DNA of 64,000 nucleotides from Malania oleifera (GCF_029873635.1 NC_080422.1:18594049-18658048); one strand, 5' to 3'. Positions 33,920 through 46,553 are shown, numbered from the stretch's first letter. Made by a program: numbers and translations. The notes: generated by a model from the letters alone, not told the origin.

Positions 33920-35492
33920 CTAGAACTTGGATACGTTGATCAAGTCCAAGCAATGCTTGAACTTGTTCATCGTGACCGGCTTTATCAGCATATCTGACGC
34001 ATTATTAGATGTATGGACCTTCTCAAGAAGAAGTTCTCCTGAAGTAATTAGCTCCCTAACTCTATGATACCGCACATCAATGTGTTTTGTTCTCATATGA
34101 TATACCTGATTCTTCATTAAGTAAATGACACTCTGACTATCACATTATAGCCAAACTCCACCTTATTGGACACACAGCTCTCTCACCAACCTTGTAAGCC
34201 ACAATGCTTCCTTGATAGCCTTAGCACTACCATGTACTCCGACTTGGTAGTAGACAACGCCACGAGTGACTATACCATATACCTCGAATAGATGGGTCCC
34301 CCCACAAGAGTAAATACGTACCTTGTGGTGGACTTCCTGTCCTCCAGGTCTCCTACGTAGTCAGCATCCACGTACCCCATTATTGTTGGATTACTCTATT
34401 GTACTCTGAATTCTATGCCATATCTGGCCGTACCCCTCAAGTACCTAAGAATCCACTTCATAGCATCCTAGTGGTGTCGACTTGGATTCGAGAAGAACTT
34501 TCTCACCACGCAAGCAACATGTGTTAGGTCCGACCTCGTACACACCATGACATACATCAGACACCCCACTACACTAGTATAGGGAACCCTCGAGATATCC
34601 TAGACTTCATCATCCGTACTTGGGCATTAGGCAGTAGACAACCTGAAACGACTCGCCAAAGATGTACTCACCGTCTTAGCATTGGCCACGTTAAACCTCT
34701 TTAACACCTTCTCCATATAGCTGCCCTGAGATAACCATAGTCTCCCTATAGTTCGGTCCCTAGGAATCTCCATGCCAGGTATTCTCTTGACTACACCCAA
34801 ATCTTTCATGTCAAATTCCTTTCCCAACAGAGTCTTCAATCGATTTACCTCGGTTATGTCTTTAGCAGCAATTAGCCCATCGTCTACGTATAACAACAGA
34901 AAAATAAGAGACCCGTCCACAAGTTTCCTCACATAGACGTAGCAATCATACTCACATCTCCTATAGTCGATCTAGGTCATATGGGCGTCAAACTTCTTAT
35001 ACCACTGCTTCAGAGACTGCTTTAGCCTGTACAATAACTTGTTCAGTTTGTAGACTAAATGCTCCTATCTAGGTTGGTTGAACCCTTTTGGTTGTGTCAT
35101 GTAAATCAGCTCCTCCAAGTCACCATGGAGTGATGTCGTCTTTATGTCCATCTGCTCCAGATGTAGATCATGTTGCGCCACTAGCCCCAACACTACCTTG
35201 ATGGAAGTCTGTCTGATCACAAGGGAGAAGATTTCATCATAATCTACTTTGTTCCTTTGCGAGTACCCCTCTGCTACCAAGCAAGCCTTGTACTTCTCTC
35301 ATTCCTTTTCTAAAACTGCTTCCTTTTTTTCCTGTATACCCACTTGCATCCAATCGTCTGCTTCCCAGATGGAAGCTCCACCAAGTCCCACATCCAGTTA
35401 TTATGAAACGACTCTATCTCCTCTACCATAACGCCTATCCAAATACCCTTCTTCTGGCTATGCATCATCTTCTGATAGGTTAGGACCCCCAT
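33920..35492 (-). pseudogene. Copia RT-RNase H, broken frames
   Basis: From 35492 downward: RT start (VEEIESFHNNWMWDLVELP, IGCKWVYRKK), then EGYSQRNKVDYDEIF and LEQMDIKTTSLHGDLEE (normally KTAFLHGDL), then the catalytic LLLYVDDGLIAA (about 34880), then MKDLGVVKRIPGMEIPRDR. RNase H follows in interrupted frames, with YHMRTKHIDVRYHRVREL and ASDMLIKPV at the C-terminus (34117-33920). At least three frame breaks make it inactive. Confidence 0.88.
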
Positions 35493-35496
35493 TGCT

Positions 35497-35639
35497 GGCT
35501 AGCCAAACCTTCGACGGTTTTGTGCTGAGTAAATGTCCTTCTGTGTATTTCCTGAAACCTCTTCTCATACAGTTGTGCCTCGCTTCATGTAGCTCTCTCC
35601 GGTATATGTGATCCACTTTGAATATGAGCCTCCTTAACA
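35497..35639 (-). repeat. Partial 5' LTR of the 30876-35639 element
   Basis: It matches only the last part of the family LTR (TTTTGTGCTGAGTAAATG through ATGAGCC and CCTTAACA). The rest was removed together with the primer-binding site. Confidence 0.8.
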
Positions 35640-35644
35640 GGCCT

Positions 35645-37378
35645 CATGAGTTTGTCTTCAAAATGTGCATCATAGACTTGGCATTCAAACCATCCTTTTA
35701 AACTCAAGATTTTCCTAGTACATATCCGATGAGAGATGTTGACATTCTCCCTATCTAATCTCTATCATGCTCATTGGAGTGCCTTGTGTAGCTTGTGTAG
35801 GGTCCCACATGATAATACCCCTAGGGTAGCTCTGATAGCAAGTGCAAGGGCCTTGAACCCAACTCCAACAAAGTATTGCTCGCTAACCTATTGGTTTCAC
35901 GAGTTTGTCCTATAAGAAACATCTCACATAGTTGAAGGTCAAATCACCCTTATAAATCCAAAATTTTCTAATACGCATCTGATGTGGGACAGTGACACTT
36001 TCCGTGTGTGTGTGTGTGTGTGTAAAATATTTTTCAATTAAAAGACTCAAAGGAAGGAGGCTAAAGGCTACTAATGAGGTAATGCATCTTCTTTCAAATC
36101 ATTTCACATTTCTTCTTGAGATTTGGACGTAAAAGCCTTTTATTTGAATATTTTTTTTGTACGTTATTTAACAATCTCCAATAGAACTTATTAATAGTAC
36201 ACTAAAATTGTTTATCCTAAAATTCGGTATACATAGATTAGAAGATGATGTGGCAAATGAAGATTGAGTGCCAACGTCACATTAAGGAAGGAATAGTTGA
36301 GAAATTAATGAAGGAAATGAATAAAGGAAATAATAACTCAATGGCATGAGAGAATGAGAGCATGTTTGGCCAGCAATCTCTACCAATCTTGAACCATGGA
36401 ATGCAATCTGCAATGGCCTATAAAAAGGAAATAATAAAGGTGATTGGATTCCAAGTTTCATCAATATCCCCTAATCTTAAGCTAATTGGGGGAAAACAAA
36501 GCAAATGAGAGTTCTTTTATCGAGATTAGATGTCATACACTTGAGAAGTTTCCCATCTTTTTTATAAACCTTTTTTTGGTGGTAGTTTTTTAGTTGTTAT
36601 GGATTTAGTGGGTCAATCAACTCCTTATTTTTCTCATTCCCCTTGTGGGATGTTCCACTATGGCACTCAATTTCTTTTGTACCTGCTCTAGGTGGTGAAA
36701 ATTATGCAAAATAAGGACTTCTTATAAATACACCATAGATGAGTCAATATCAATTTTTCATTTTAAAATTATGTTTTAGTAGTAATATAGCACAAATTCT
36801 CTTAATATTGTAGTTTCTTTTTATGCTTACTGTTTTGTTATATCAGTCTCTAGTTCTTCTTATTCCTCCTTAGGTGTGAACAAGACCTTGGTCGCAATTC
36901 TCATCTTGAACCAATAATATGGACTCTTCCTTCATTCATCATCCTTGACCCACATCTTTGTGTCTTCCTTAATTAGAGGTTTCATTTTGAAAATATGTAT
37001 GAGTTTGGAGAAGGCTTCAAGTGGTTTAATTAGCTAGGTAAATTTGTGAATAGCTTCGCAATAGGTATCATTACAAAGAGGTTGTGCATGATCTAAGAAT
37101 GTAGAGCATGTATTGGAAATAAGATCTTGAGAGATAAGATACCTCAAAATGCCTTTCCACATATTCTTCATCCCTTAGTACAATTAAGCCAACAAATTCT
37201 TGAGACTTAACTCAAATAGGATTGGAATGGATAAAACTAGGCCAAATTACCTTTTACAACAGTGTGGTTATACAAATTGATGCCCTAGGGGACATTCCAA
37301 TACTGGTAAAGCTTAGGGAATTTTATATTCGAAGTCTTATATTCAAATCTTGGAAAGTTTAGGAAAGAGTATGAGATG
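35645..37378. other. Intergenic sequence with old repeat traces
   Basis: Two related phrases (near 35648 and 35890: ACGAGTTTGTC or ATGAGTTTGTC, then AAATTTTCTAATACGCATC or its variant) suggest a duplicated old repeat. A (GT)n run lies at 36003-36022. No gene is recognised. Confidence 0.55.
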
Positions 37379-37383
37379 GGAGA

Positions 37384-39681
37384 TGTTAGAAAAGGTGTAT
37401 TCCTAAGAGAGGGGATGAATTGGAATTTTAAACTTTTTCTCCTAGGTTAATCTATCCAACAACAGTATATCCACAACCTAGGGTCTGTCTATGCAATTTC
37501 CAAATGCGTAGATAAATAAAATGTGGAAATTAAGTCATACGCATCATTCACATAGTAGCATACACGTGTGGTAAATATAAAGTGCGGAAATATAAACAAG
37601 CACATGATATATTATCGGGGTTCGGCCAACTGTGCCTACGTCCCCGCCTCTAGCTCGCAAGTCGGAGGATTCCACTAATAACTCACTTAAGGGTGGAGCG
37701 GCACCGTTTACAACCAGGTCAAATTAACACAGGGCTGACCTCAACCTTAACCAGGTCAATTAGCGGGGCTGACCTCAACCTACACGCCTTAACAGAACGA
37801 CACACCTAGCTTTCCTAACCGAGTCTAAGCCAATCCGGGACTATTCTAGGGCTAGTCTCCCTCTTCAGGCCCGTGCCTGAATATACAAAAAATGTGTATA
37901 TAATCATATGGTACAGTGATTGTGCTTTCGTGTAAAGCAGATATGTACCCAAATGCGTGCAATCACAAACACCACAATATGTAAGCTCAGTGTGGTTTAG
38001 ATATTTCAACTCTCAAATATGTTTTCTATCAATGTAGTGAGTACGTGAGAGTATCAATAACAATCTGTGTATTTCAAAGTGTTTCAATCAAATATGTTCA
38101 CACAGAATACCAAACAAGCCTCAAGAATATCAATTAATAGAATATCTCAATCACATGAATATGTATATGCTTGGATTGCAAAATATATGTAATCTTTGTA
38201 TTTAGCAAATAATATATGAGCGAATGAATATTGCTACAAAGACCACTATCACACAAACAAATATCTCTTCAAATGTATTTATCGATATATAGCACACTAG
38301 ATATTTGAAGATGATTTTGAAGAGATTTTGCAAACAAAATACTATACGATCTTCTCAGGATATTGCAATGAAGGTGCAAGCTTAGAAGATCTAACAAGGT
38401 CTTCTTAGGATAGACTTATCAACAAAGTCCCCTAAGAATCCTTAGGTTTTGCTCTCTAATAAAATCGTTCCAAGCAAATAGAACAAGGAGAGCAAACCTA
38501 TTCAAACACACTTAATCCACTTACAAATGATGTAGGCAATGATAGAAGGCAAGTATGAGTGATTTGAGTAAGAGAATGAGTAGTATAGGGTTTTTATTTT
38601 TCAGAGAATTCTTCCCTAATCAAGGTCACTAATCACCCCTAATTTTCTCAAATGAACTTCTATATATAGACATGAGAGAAAATATGACAGTTAGGGACCT
38701 ATTGGGTATTATTAGGAAAGTTTAATGATGTTTAAGACATTTTAAACTTGTTTAAAAAATACTAACTGCGGTAAAAAATCAGGACAACCCGAGAGGTCCG
38801 GTCGACCAGAACAAGTTCGGTCGACCAAGTCTCATATGGTTCGGTCGACCAGAGAAATATTGAACTAAGGGCTCGGTCGATTAGGAGAGGGCGATTTCCC
38901 AATTTTCTGAGTTTTGGTCGACCAGGCCATTTTGAACTGGCTTGTTCAGTCGACCAGACTGCTGGAAATTCTCTCGAGGACCCTCCGGTCGACTAGGTAG
39001 TTGTAGTACAAAAGTGGTCGGTCGACCAGATGGTCAAACTTTTGACCCAATGAGGTTTCGGTCAACCAGGGCCTTTTGAACTACTTAGTTTGGTCGACCA
39101 GGTGGTCAAAAAGTTGACCAAAAAGGGTTTTAGTCGACCGGGGCTTTTTGAACTATTCTGGTTCGGTCGACCAGGTGGTCAAACTTTTGACCCAAGAGGT
39201 TTCAGTTGACTAGGGCCTTTTGAACTAACTTGGCTGGTCAACCGAAAGTGCACCATGTGTGCATTTCGGTCCTGTTTAGAAACATACAAGCCCTATTCAA
39301 GTGTCTAACAAACAAATGTATAAATGTGTGTGTCCTATGGTCACTTGGGGTGCACTTTGAAGGCATCGAAAAAGTCCGATATCGGTCGACCGAAGCCCTA
39401 AGGTCTTTCTAAAGTCCATTCTCATTCATAGTTTGTTTGAACTTACGTAGGAAATCATACATGTGATGTGTGTGAGCTTATTACAAATCAAATACTTACT
39501 TACTATTACAGACCAATATAACTATATTACAATGCTAAATAAAAATTGGTCTTCAAGCTTTTCTTATTTTGTGCACATCTTGATCTTAACATTCTTAGTT
39601 CCTGCACAAAAACTCAAACACTCATTAGATACAATGAGTATTTGTCATAATCAAAACCGAACATGACCAATAAGGTCAACA
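37384..39681. mobile_element. Solo LTR of about 2.3 kb
   Basis: It begins TGTTAGAAAAGG and ends AAGGTCAACA, flanked by a perfect 5-bp target duplication GGAGA (37379-37383 and 39682-39686). No primer site, polypurine tract or coding sequence is present inside, as expected after LTR-LTR recombination. It contains a GGTTCGGCC…CTACGTCC motif near 37619, like the copia LTRs here, and the GGTCGACC cluster at 38800-39391. The AAGAGAGGGGATGAATTGG phrase near the left end is common in long plant LTRs. Confidence 0.82.
38800..39391. repeat. Cluster of 15 GGTCGACC-type palindromes
   Basis: Eight exact GGTCGACC and seven one- or two-base variants (for example GGTCGATT, AGTCGACC, GGTCAACC) are spread over 592 bp, usually followed by AG(G). 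Most variants are C-to-T or G-to-A changes at or near the CpG. Spacing is irregular (about 15-65 bp). Confidence 0.85.
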
Positions 39682-39686
39682 GGAGA

Positions 39687-42352
39687 TGTACTACCTCCCA
39701 TGGTATAGTAAGCATGAGCCTCCAATTGACCAAAGCATTATACAACTTAAAGCCACATTTGTTGTTTTTCAATGGCTTGATCCTACTCTATGAAAGATAA
39801 ATGTTTAGTGATGAGCATGCTAGTATAGGTTGCCTTATTATTGTGAGCGAGCCACTCTAGCTATGCTAATTAGAAGTTGTAGGAAAGAATTGAATAACCT
39901 AATTGGAGTTACTAAATTAACAAGAACACATAGTCTCTTTTTTTATTTTAAAGATAAAAATTTAGGCTTGCTCTTCACTATGACACTTCAATGGTTGGGT
40001 GAAGAGCAAACAACAATAGTGGAATTCTGAACCAACTCTAGGAAGTAGGCATGCATATAGTCATAATTTTAACATCTAGAATGCACCTCCTACATTCATA
40101 AACACACTTTTGCTATCTTCGGAGATGGTTAATTAGGTCAAGCCACCCTCCATGTAGATGATAGAGAATTTGTTTGTCCTCTTAATTTCTTCCCTTTTGC
40201 TAAACAATTAGTTTGTTCTCATAACCTTTTATTCCTTAAGGGGTGGCAACATATAAAATTACAGAGCAAGTAAAGTATGAAGACATTATGCTTCTTATTA
40301 ATTAGTCATAGGTTGTCCATATTTTCCTTAGTCAACCAAAACACCCAAAGTAAAAGGAATGACTATCACTAAGCCAGATGGCCCTAAAGTAGGATATATA
40401 AAGTGAGGCACAAACAATTGCCAAGTGTTCAAACACAAAAACACCATGACTAAATCTAGTAAAGTGGGAATAACACAATCAAACTTAGAAAACAAAGTGT
40501 CGGAGTTAGAAGATTGGATATTGTTGGAAGCTCTAATAAACCTCCATTGATTATTATGTCTATGTAAGTACTTAAGATTAACTTATAAATATTCATATCT
40601 CTCTATAGCTCGCCATATGTTTGATATAATAAATTCATGCAAAACATACTCTTTTGGGGTGTTTGGCCATTAGCATATGCAAGTCTTGCTCTTCCAAATT
40701 AAATGTTATGTCCAAGGAAGACATTTTGATAGAAAGCATTGCTTCCTATACCTAGGACTAAATTTGTTTAACTCAATAGGATCATGGAATTGAGTATTAG
40801 GTCATAATTAAATAATCCATATATGTCATAAAGAAGTAGTAATTTTCTATAATACAGTTGTACTCTTCAAGAGTTGTTTAGTAGTAACCTATTCCCCAAC
40901 TTCTAGCTTCTCCCTAGTCCTATATGTAAAATAACAACACCAAGATCTTTGAAGAAACGATTGAAGAGATACTTCAAAGTTTTATTAGAGCAATCAAATT
41001 ACAGCAAACTGTCCAACCATGAACCTACTAAATGAGCTTCAATGACGAAAGGACAACAAATAGAAAAAAAACAGAGAAGGACACAACTTTTCATTTAAGA
41101 TGTGTATTTTGCTCCGGTGAGGGGGGTCTTATTTATAGCCTCTGGTCTATGGAAGAAAACAAGGGTGGCTCACCTACCATAGCCGTCGTTGACATTGGTG
41201 GCCATCATTCACCAACTACGACTGCTGTTCACACTGGTAGTCGTCGCTCACCTACCATGTCCACCGTTCACATTGGATAGGTCATACCGTCTCGCCGATA
41301 GGCCCCCCGACAGTCCTTGGACCCCGCCATTTAGGGGGTGTTGTCCTCCATACCCCCCCCCCAACCAGTGGCGTTTCCCCCATACCTTCGTGTCTCGGAA
41401 GGGAACGTCTCCTATCGTTATAGTACCATTGCGCTCTTCCATTTCGACCTCATGTGAGCCATATGTTAGGTAAGTGTACCAATCAACTCATGGAAGGTGG
41501 CCATTGCACACATATATACCAACACTATAGTAGGCTTATCATCTACCATTTCCTTGATCGACTCCTTATTCATCAAGTGAGGTTCTTCAACCACTTGTTT
41601 TCCCCTCATCATCTATCAAAGAATAAAAAAGGTAAGGACAAATTTTGAAGGATGAAAAAAAAAAAAAAAAAGGATGAATAGAAGATTTGGATGAAGTACA
41701 CAATGAAAAAAAAGAAGATAATTATAGTATGAAAGACTTACTTATATTGTAAAAATGAATTAGATGAGAGTGAAATTATGGTGTAATTGTAAGCAATCTT
41801 ACCGTAAGGGTCATGAAATTGAAATGTAGGTTTGAAGAGGAATAAATCAAGAGAAAGCAATAGTAGTGTGCTTTTGAAAATGTGATTGAGAGCTAAAAGA
41901 TGCAACAATAATGATTTTAAACAAAGAGGATAAGGGTTTAAAACTTTAAATATGTAAGAAGACAACAACTAATGTGTCTTTTTGAATTTTAAGGCATTTT
42001 GAGTAATGAATTGACATGGTTGCAATTAACCAGAGAGTCGTCATGCGTTGAAGTGTATAGACACATTTATAAAGAAATGTAACTAAAGTGAAATTCTCAT
42101 TTTTCTTTTAAAATGGAATAAAGAATTGTAGAAGTATCACATATAGTAAAATTTTGAGCTGAGATATTTGAAGATGAGGTGGCAAATGGTGCTTGACCAT
42201 AATGAAAGTTGGTTTGGACTAGTAAGGGGGGAAACAAAATCTCCTAATTGAAACAATTGCCTATAGAATAAAGATATCTCCGACTACTATATTCTAAACT
42301 CTAATGATATGATATGACCAAGAGGAAAGGATTCAAGATAAAGATAATAATT
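39687..42352. other. Intergenic sequence, no gene recognised
   Basis: No domain or splice structure found. At 41164-41275 a 33-39 bp unit (GGTGGC…CACCTACCA…GTTCACATTGG pattern) is repeated three times, followed by a C-rich stretch (41300-41365) with runs of C. Overlapping frames there are low-complexity and not supported as genes. Confidence 0.5.
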
Positions 42353-42357
42353 GAAAG

Positions 42358-42941
42358 TGTTTGCGTATTTTAATATTATTATTTTGAAAATGATCATGCA
42401 TCTTGGAATGAGTTATGTATCTACATTTAATTAGGTCATTCATTCATGTATCTCATAAATTCATAAGATTAATTATGTGAGTGTATATAAAAATTAGGAA
42501 TGTACCTATTATATATATATACATCTTATTTATTAAGTACATGGAGAATGAAAGGTAATTTTGTGTTTATAAATAAACCCTTAAGACATTGGCACTACAT
42601 ACCAATTTCTTCAAATCATTCTCACCATGTCATTCTTCTTTCAAGTATAGAGAGTTTGACAAGCATAGAAAGGTGTTTTTTGTGGAGCATTGTACTTCTC
42701 CATTTGTGCATAATTGGACAGGGTCATACTATTCAAATCGAGTTATTGTATATTGGGGGAGACAAGTCTTGAGGAGTTATGTTGCGTTGGTTCGAGGGTT
42801 AAGCTAAAAATCGCAGAGAGCTTGAATCTCCTTAAAGGGAGCGAGATATCTGTGTCTCAGCCTATTTATGAGTCATGTTTATATTTGCATTTTTATTTGT
42901 GTTTAAGTTTTATTGTTTTTATTTTATTAGATTTCCTAACA
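42358..42941 (+). repeat. 5' LTR of the 42358-47754 element
   Basis: 584 bp, matching the right LTR throughout with scattered substitutions and small indels. Confidence 0.88.
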
Positions 42942-42944
42942 ATT

Positions 42945-43532
42945 TTAAGGAGATTCAATACAAACCAGATGAAAATATTGGAGATCTCAACGAGCCTTTT
43001 CAGTTTAAAGGAGCCCACTTCAAGAGATGGAAAGGTAAGGTACTCTTTTGCCTCAGTCTCCCTAAAGTTGCTTATGTTCTCACAAAGTAGAATCCAAAAA
43101 AAAAAAAAAATTCAACATCGAAAATGAATAAAGATGAGTTGGTTCATCACCACGAAAAATTGGAATAATATGAAAAAAGATGAGTATAAATGTCAGTATT
43201 ACATTTTAAATTGTCTAGTTGATCATTTTTCTGATTATTATGATACTACTTACTCCTCCACAAAGAAAATATGGAAGACTTTGCAGAATAAGTATGATAT
43301 CGAGGAGGCAAGAGGGCAAGATGCTATTATGCAAGAAAGTGGTAATACCCATAACGGTAGTACCAGAAAGGTAAATTTAATTGCTTCCGAATATAATTCT
43401 TTGCCCAAAGGTCTTTTTCATAAAAACCCTCATTTAAAGCGTAAGAAGAGAAATATGAAAATTAATGGTAGACCTCACAAAATGAATAGAGGCAATCCTA
43501 ATCAAAAGAATTTGAACCAAAGACCTTTATAA
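42945..43532 (+). pseudogene. Copia gag, broken
   Basis: An N-terminal piece reads [19 protein letters not shown] and ends in a stop near 43090 just before a poly-A stretch. A second frame (43134-43532) has [20 protein letters not shown] and [18 protein letters not shown], the typical gag UBN2-type region of this copia group. A zinc-knuckle-like region near 43550 is disrupted by stops. Confidence 0.8.
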
Positions 43533-43714
43533 TCAAAACAAGTAAAACAAAAATGTTTATTTTGTTTATGACAAAAGTAGGCATATTTCTCAAATTTGTA
43601 AATTTCGAAAACGTGGACCTATGATCTTCAATCTAATATAGTTGAGGAACCATTTGTGGTGATGCTTATTGATATAAATACGGTGCACAATATTGAGGGG
43701 TAGTGTGCAAACTC

Positions 43715-44448
43715 AGATGCTAATAGGCATGACTGTTATGATAAATCTTGGTTTAAGGTGTACACTCCTTTTAGGGAACTCAAAACTATTACACTTGGAA
43801 ATTCACATGTTATTATTAGCCTTTATATGGATTACTTGCTCATTGGTTCAAATTTTCTTGTCATAAATAAATCAAAAACTATTCTCAAAAAATATTTTGA
43901 GATGAAAGATTTAAGTGAGGCTAATATTATTTTAGGCATGAAACTTACAAGATCGTGCGATGGTATACTTCTTGATAAGTCACATTACATTAAAAAATTT
44001 GAATAAATATGGCTATGATAAGTGCAAGCTTGTTACTACTCCTTGTAATTCAAGTAATCACCTATTTCTTGTTGAGAATGAAAATAGAGTGGTTAATCAA
44101 AAGGAATATAATAGAATTATTGGTAGCATGAGATATGCAACTGATTTAATTAGACCTAACATTAAATATGTAGTAGGAATACTTAGTAGATTTTTAAGCA
44201 AGCCAGGTAGAGAAGATTGGAATGCTCTTGAACACAAAAATTATGCTTTATTTTTTACTACGTATCCTACTGTATTTGAAGGTTTTTGTGATGCTGACTG
44301 GAATACTTTGTCAGGTGATTTTTTCTCTACCACTGGTTATATTTTTAGGTGGTGGTGTCATTTGTTGGAAATCTAAAAAACAAACAATAATTACTAACTC
44401 AACTATGGAAGCTGAGCTTATTGCTTCAGCATCAGCTAGTGATGAAAT
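43715..44448 (+). pseudogene. Protease remnant fused to RT and RNase H, first part
   Basis: The frame reads [26 protein letters not shown] (protease-like, positions 43736-43810), then directly [13 protein letters not shown], the RT catalytic box with YVDD changed to YMDY. It continues with [18 protein letters not shown] and RNase H phrases EGFCDADWNT and SKKQTIITNSTMEAELIAS (a frameshift lies near 44350). The integrase that should separate protease and RT is deleted, and one catalytic Asp is lost. Confidence 0.82.
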
Positions 44449-44465
44449 AAGTTGGTTAAGAGATA
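44449..44465. repeat. Target-site duplication of the LINE, left copy
   Basis: AAGTTGGTTAAGAGATA is repeated exactly at 46295-46311. It lies in the RNase H codons of the host copia element. Confidence 0.93.
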
Positions 44466-46294
44466 AAACAAAAGGGAGAGTACAGAAAAACCCTAAAAAA
44501 AAAAAAAAAAAAAAACCAATACCAGCAATCAAACTAAACTAGAACAACAAAAACTAAGCATAACAAACAAAGAAGATAAAAACATAAACACAACAAAAAT
44601 TAAATCAAAATACGCCAAATGAAACTCTAGAGTTGAACTAACGACGAATGGAAACGAGACTTCACCTATCAATCTGAAGAATACCTTTCAGATAACGTGA
44701 TAGAAGCTATTGTTCTTCGTAGATTACATTGTTTCTCATTTCTCGTTCTTTAGAAAGAAAATCAGTCGCACTATTGTCTTCCCTATATTGATGCATCATC
44801 ATGACATTTACTCCTTCTAGCTCCACCACGAGCTCCTCCCAAAATTCCCAAAGATACCACAAAGTAGATCTACCTTTCCGCAACCAATCAACTATAATTC
44901 GCGAGTCACTTTCAATAGTCACATTAAAATAATGCACAAACGAATTCCTTCCCTGATTGCTTTTAATTCCGCACTATTATTCATACCATTGCCAAAATAA
45001 CTTGAAAAAACACATTTTTATCATGCTATGACAATCCCGAATAATTCCTCCACTTCCTGAAATACCCGGATTGCCCCTACAACTCCCATCACAATTAAGT
45101 TTTATCCACTCTACTGGAGGTTTAACCAAGAAATAATTTTTTTCAGGCCTGTCGCAAACACCCTGATGCTTCATTTGAAACTCATTCAAAATCTTAATGT
45201 TCGACTTCTTCAATTTTTTAAAAGAATTGTTACTCTCAGCAATAAAATTAACCTAGAATCGAACACTTCTCCATATCTGATCTGCACTTTGGTAAACTCC
45301 TTCCATTTTCGCTTTACATCTTCGATTCCAGAGGCACCACATAATCAAACACGGAATTAGCCTGATTAAAATACCTTTAATAGACATCTTTTGAGTATAG
45401 TAGAACCAATTTGTCTTTTTGTTTTTCCAGGGAAGGGATCGTTGGGAAAAAATCCCCAACGCCACATTAGCCTGACACCAGACCTCTGAAGCCACCTCAC
45501 CTAAAGGAAGAATATGATCAATGTTTTCTTGGCTTCTCTGAACATAGCAATCACAAGCCAAAACCATCGATATTCCTTTGGCTTGAATTCTATCACCTGC
45601 AGCCAAGCATCTAAACCAGGCTCTCCATAAACACATTAAGATTCTTCTGGGAAAATAAAGAATGCCAAAACTAGCCATTCCACACAAAATTATCACTTTT
45701 ACTCCTCACTGCCTCCCAAGCCGTTTTTGTAGAAAAATTACCGTGAGGGACAAACTTCCATACAAAAATATCCTGACCACTTTTACCCGCCGGCACCTGG
45801 TGCAAAATTTTCCTTGTTTTATCGGCACAAACCAATTCCATAACTAAATCAGAGTTCCAATTATTATTCAGCCAGTAATCCTTAATACACAGTTTTTTGT
45901 TCAAAATATCCTTAATGCTCACAGATAACGGGTCTGATGACAGTCACCTGTCAAACCAAAAAGGAGAGTTCCCACCTCTCACCAAAATTTTAACATTTTC
46001 CATAACTTCTGGAATGGTGGCCATAAATATTGATTTTCAAAATTGAGAGTCATTTGATCTCTCATTCCTTATTAATAAATGATCATTTTTGCAATATTTA
46101 GCCCTAAAAAAACTTGCCCACAAATTGTTAGAGGTGAGCAATCTGAAGGCAAATTTCATGAAAAGAAATTTATGAACTTCCTTAAGATCTCTCAGGCCCA
46201 AACCCCCTTTCGAGGTAGGTTTATAAATTTTCCCCCAAGAGCGCCAATGAATCTTCCTTTTATCTTTCACCTCTCCCCATAAAGTTGGTTAAAA
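44466..46294 (-). mobile_element. 5'-truncated LINE with RNase H domain
   Basis: A 1.8-kb insert bounded by a perfect 17-bp target duplication, as expected for target-primed reverse transcription. The minus-strand coding order is RT C-terminal part, zinc-binding region, RNase H. The expected poly(A) is missing at the minus-strand 3' end (44466); instead the plus strand carries a 21-base A run at 44497-44517, which is poly-T in LINE orientation. A partial second copy of the target (AAAGTTGGTTAA, 46281-46292) lies at the 5' junction. Confidence 0.85.
44707..46270 (-). pseudogene. LINE polyprotein C-terminal part (RT end, zf-RVT, RNase H)
   Basis: 46270-46037 reads IHWRSWGKIYKPTSKGGLGLRDL, the end of plant LINE RT. 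45922-45253 contains the zinc-binding region with FVPHGNFSTKTAWEAV, a CYVQ..ENIDHILPLGEVASEVW segment and WCLWNRRCKAKM. 45213-44707 is RNase H with IKLNCDGSCRGNPGISGSGG, then TIESDSRIIVDWL and HQYREDNSATDFLSK. Stops and frameshifts separate the parts. Confidence 0.85.
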
Positions 46295-46311
46295 AAGTTG
46301 GTTAAGAGATA

Positions 46312-46553
46312 TGTTATATGAAATTCTATTATGGGAAAAACTAATACCACCAATCCTAATTAATTATGATAATACTGCTGCAATTGGTAGAGTGAATAAC
46401 TGTTATTATAATAGTAAATCTAGACTCATAAGAAGAAAACACAATACTGTGAGATCATATTTGAGTAGGGGCATCATTAATGTGAGTTATATAAAATCTT
46501 CTGAGAATCTTACAATTCTATTAAGTAAGGCCTTAGCAAGAGATATAGTCTAG
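46312..46553 (+). pseudogene. Copia RNase H, second part after the LINE
   Basis: The frame resumes with MLYEILLWEKLIPPILINYDNTAAIGRV, then RLIRRKHNTVRSYLSRGIINVSY and LTILLSKALARDIV, the C-terminus of copia RNase H. Removing the LINE and one target copy would join it to ISWLRD at 44449. Confidence 0.85.

Larger units (their letters stand above)
30876..35639 (-). mobile_element. Ty1/copia element, 5' truncated, with a gypsy LTR nested in its 3' LTR
   Basis: Left LTR 30876-33829 (539 bp once the 31319-33731 insertion is removed), polypurine tract, RT and RNase H on the minus strand, and a partial right LTR ending at 35639. A perfect 5-bp target duplication GGCCT (30871-30875 and 35640-35644) brackets it. 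Gag, protease, integrase, primer-binding site and the inner part of the right LTR are deleted. It belongs to the same family as the 21133-24659 element (TGTTGATT…CCCCAACA). Confidence 0.9.

Noticed and set aside
41032-41473. Overlapping frames of 64-94 codons in a C-rich region
   Set aside because: Products are low-complexity and derive from a 33-39 bp tandem unit; no domain or splice evidence.
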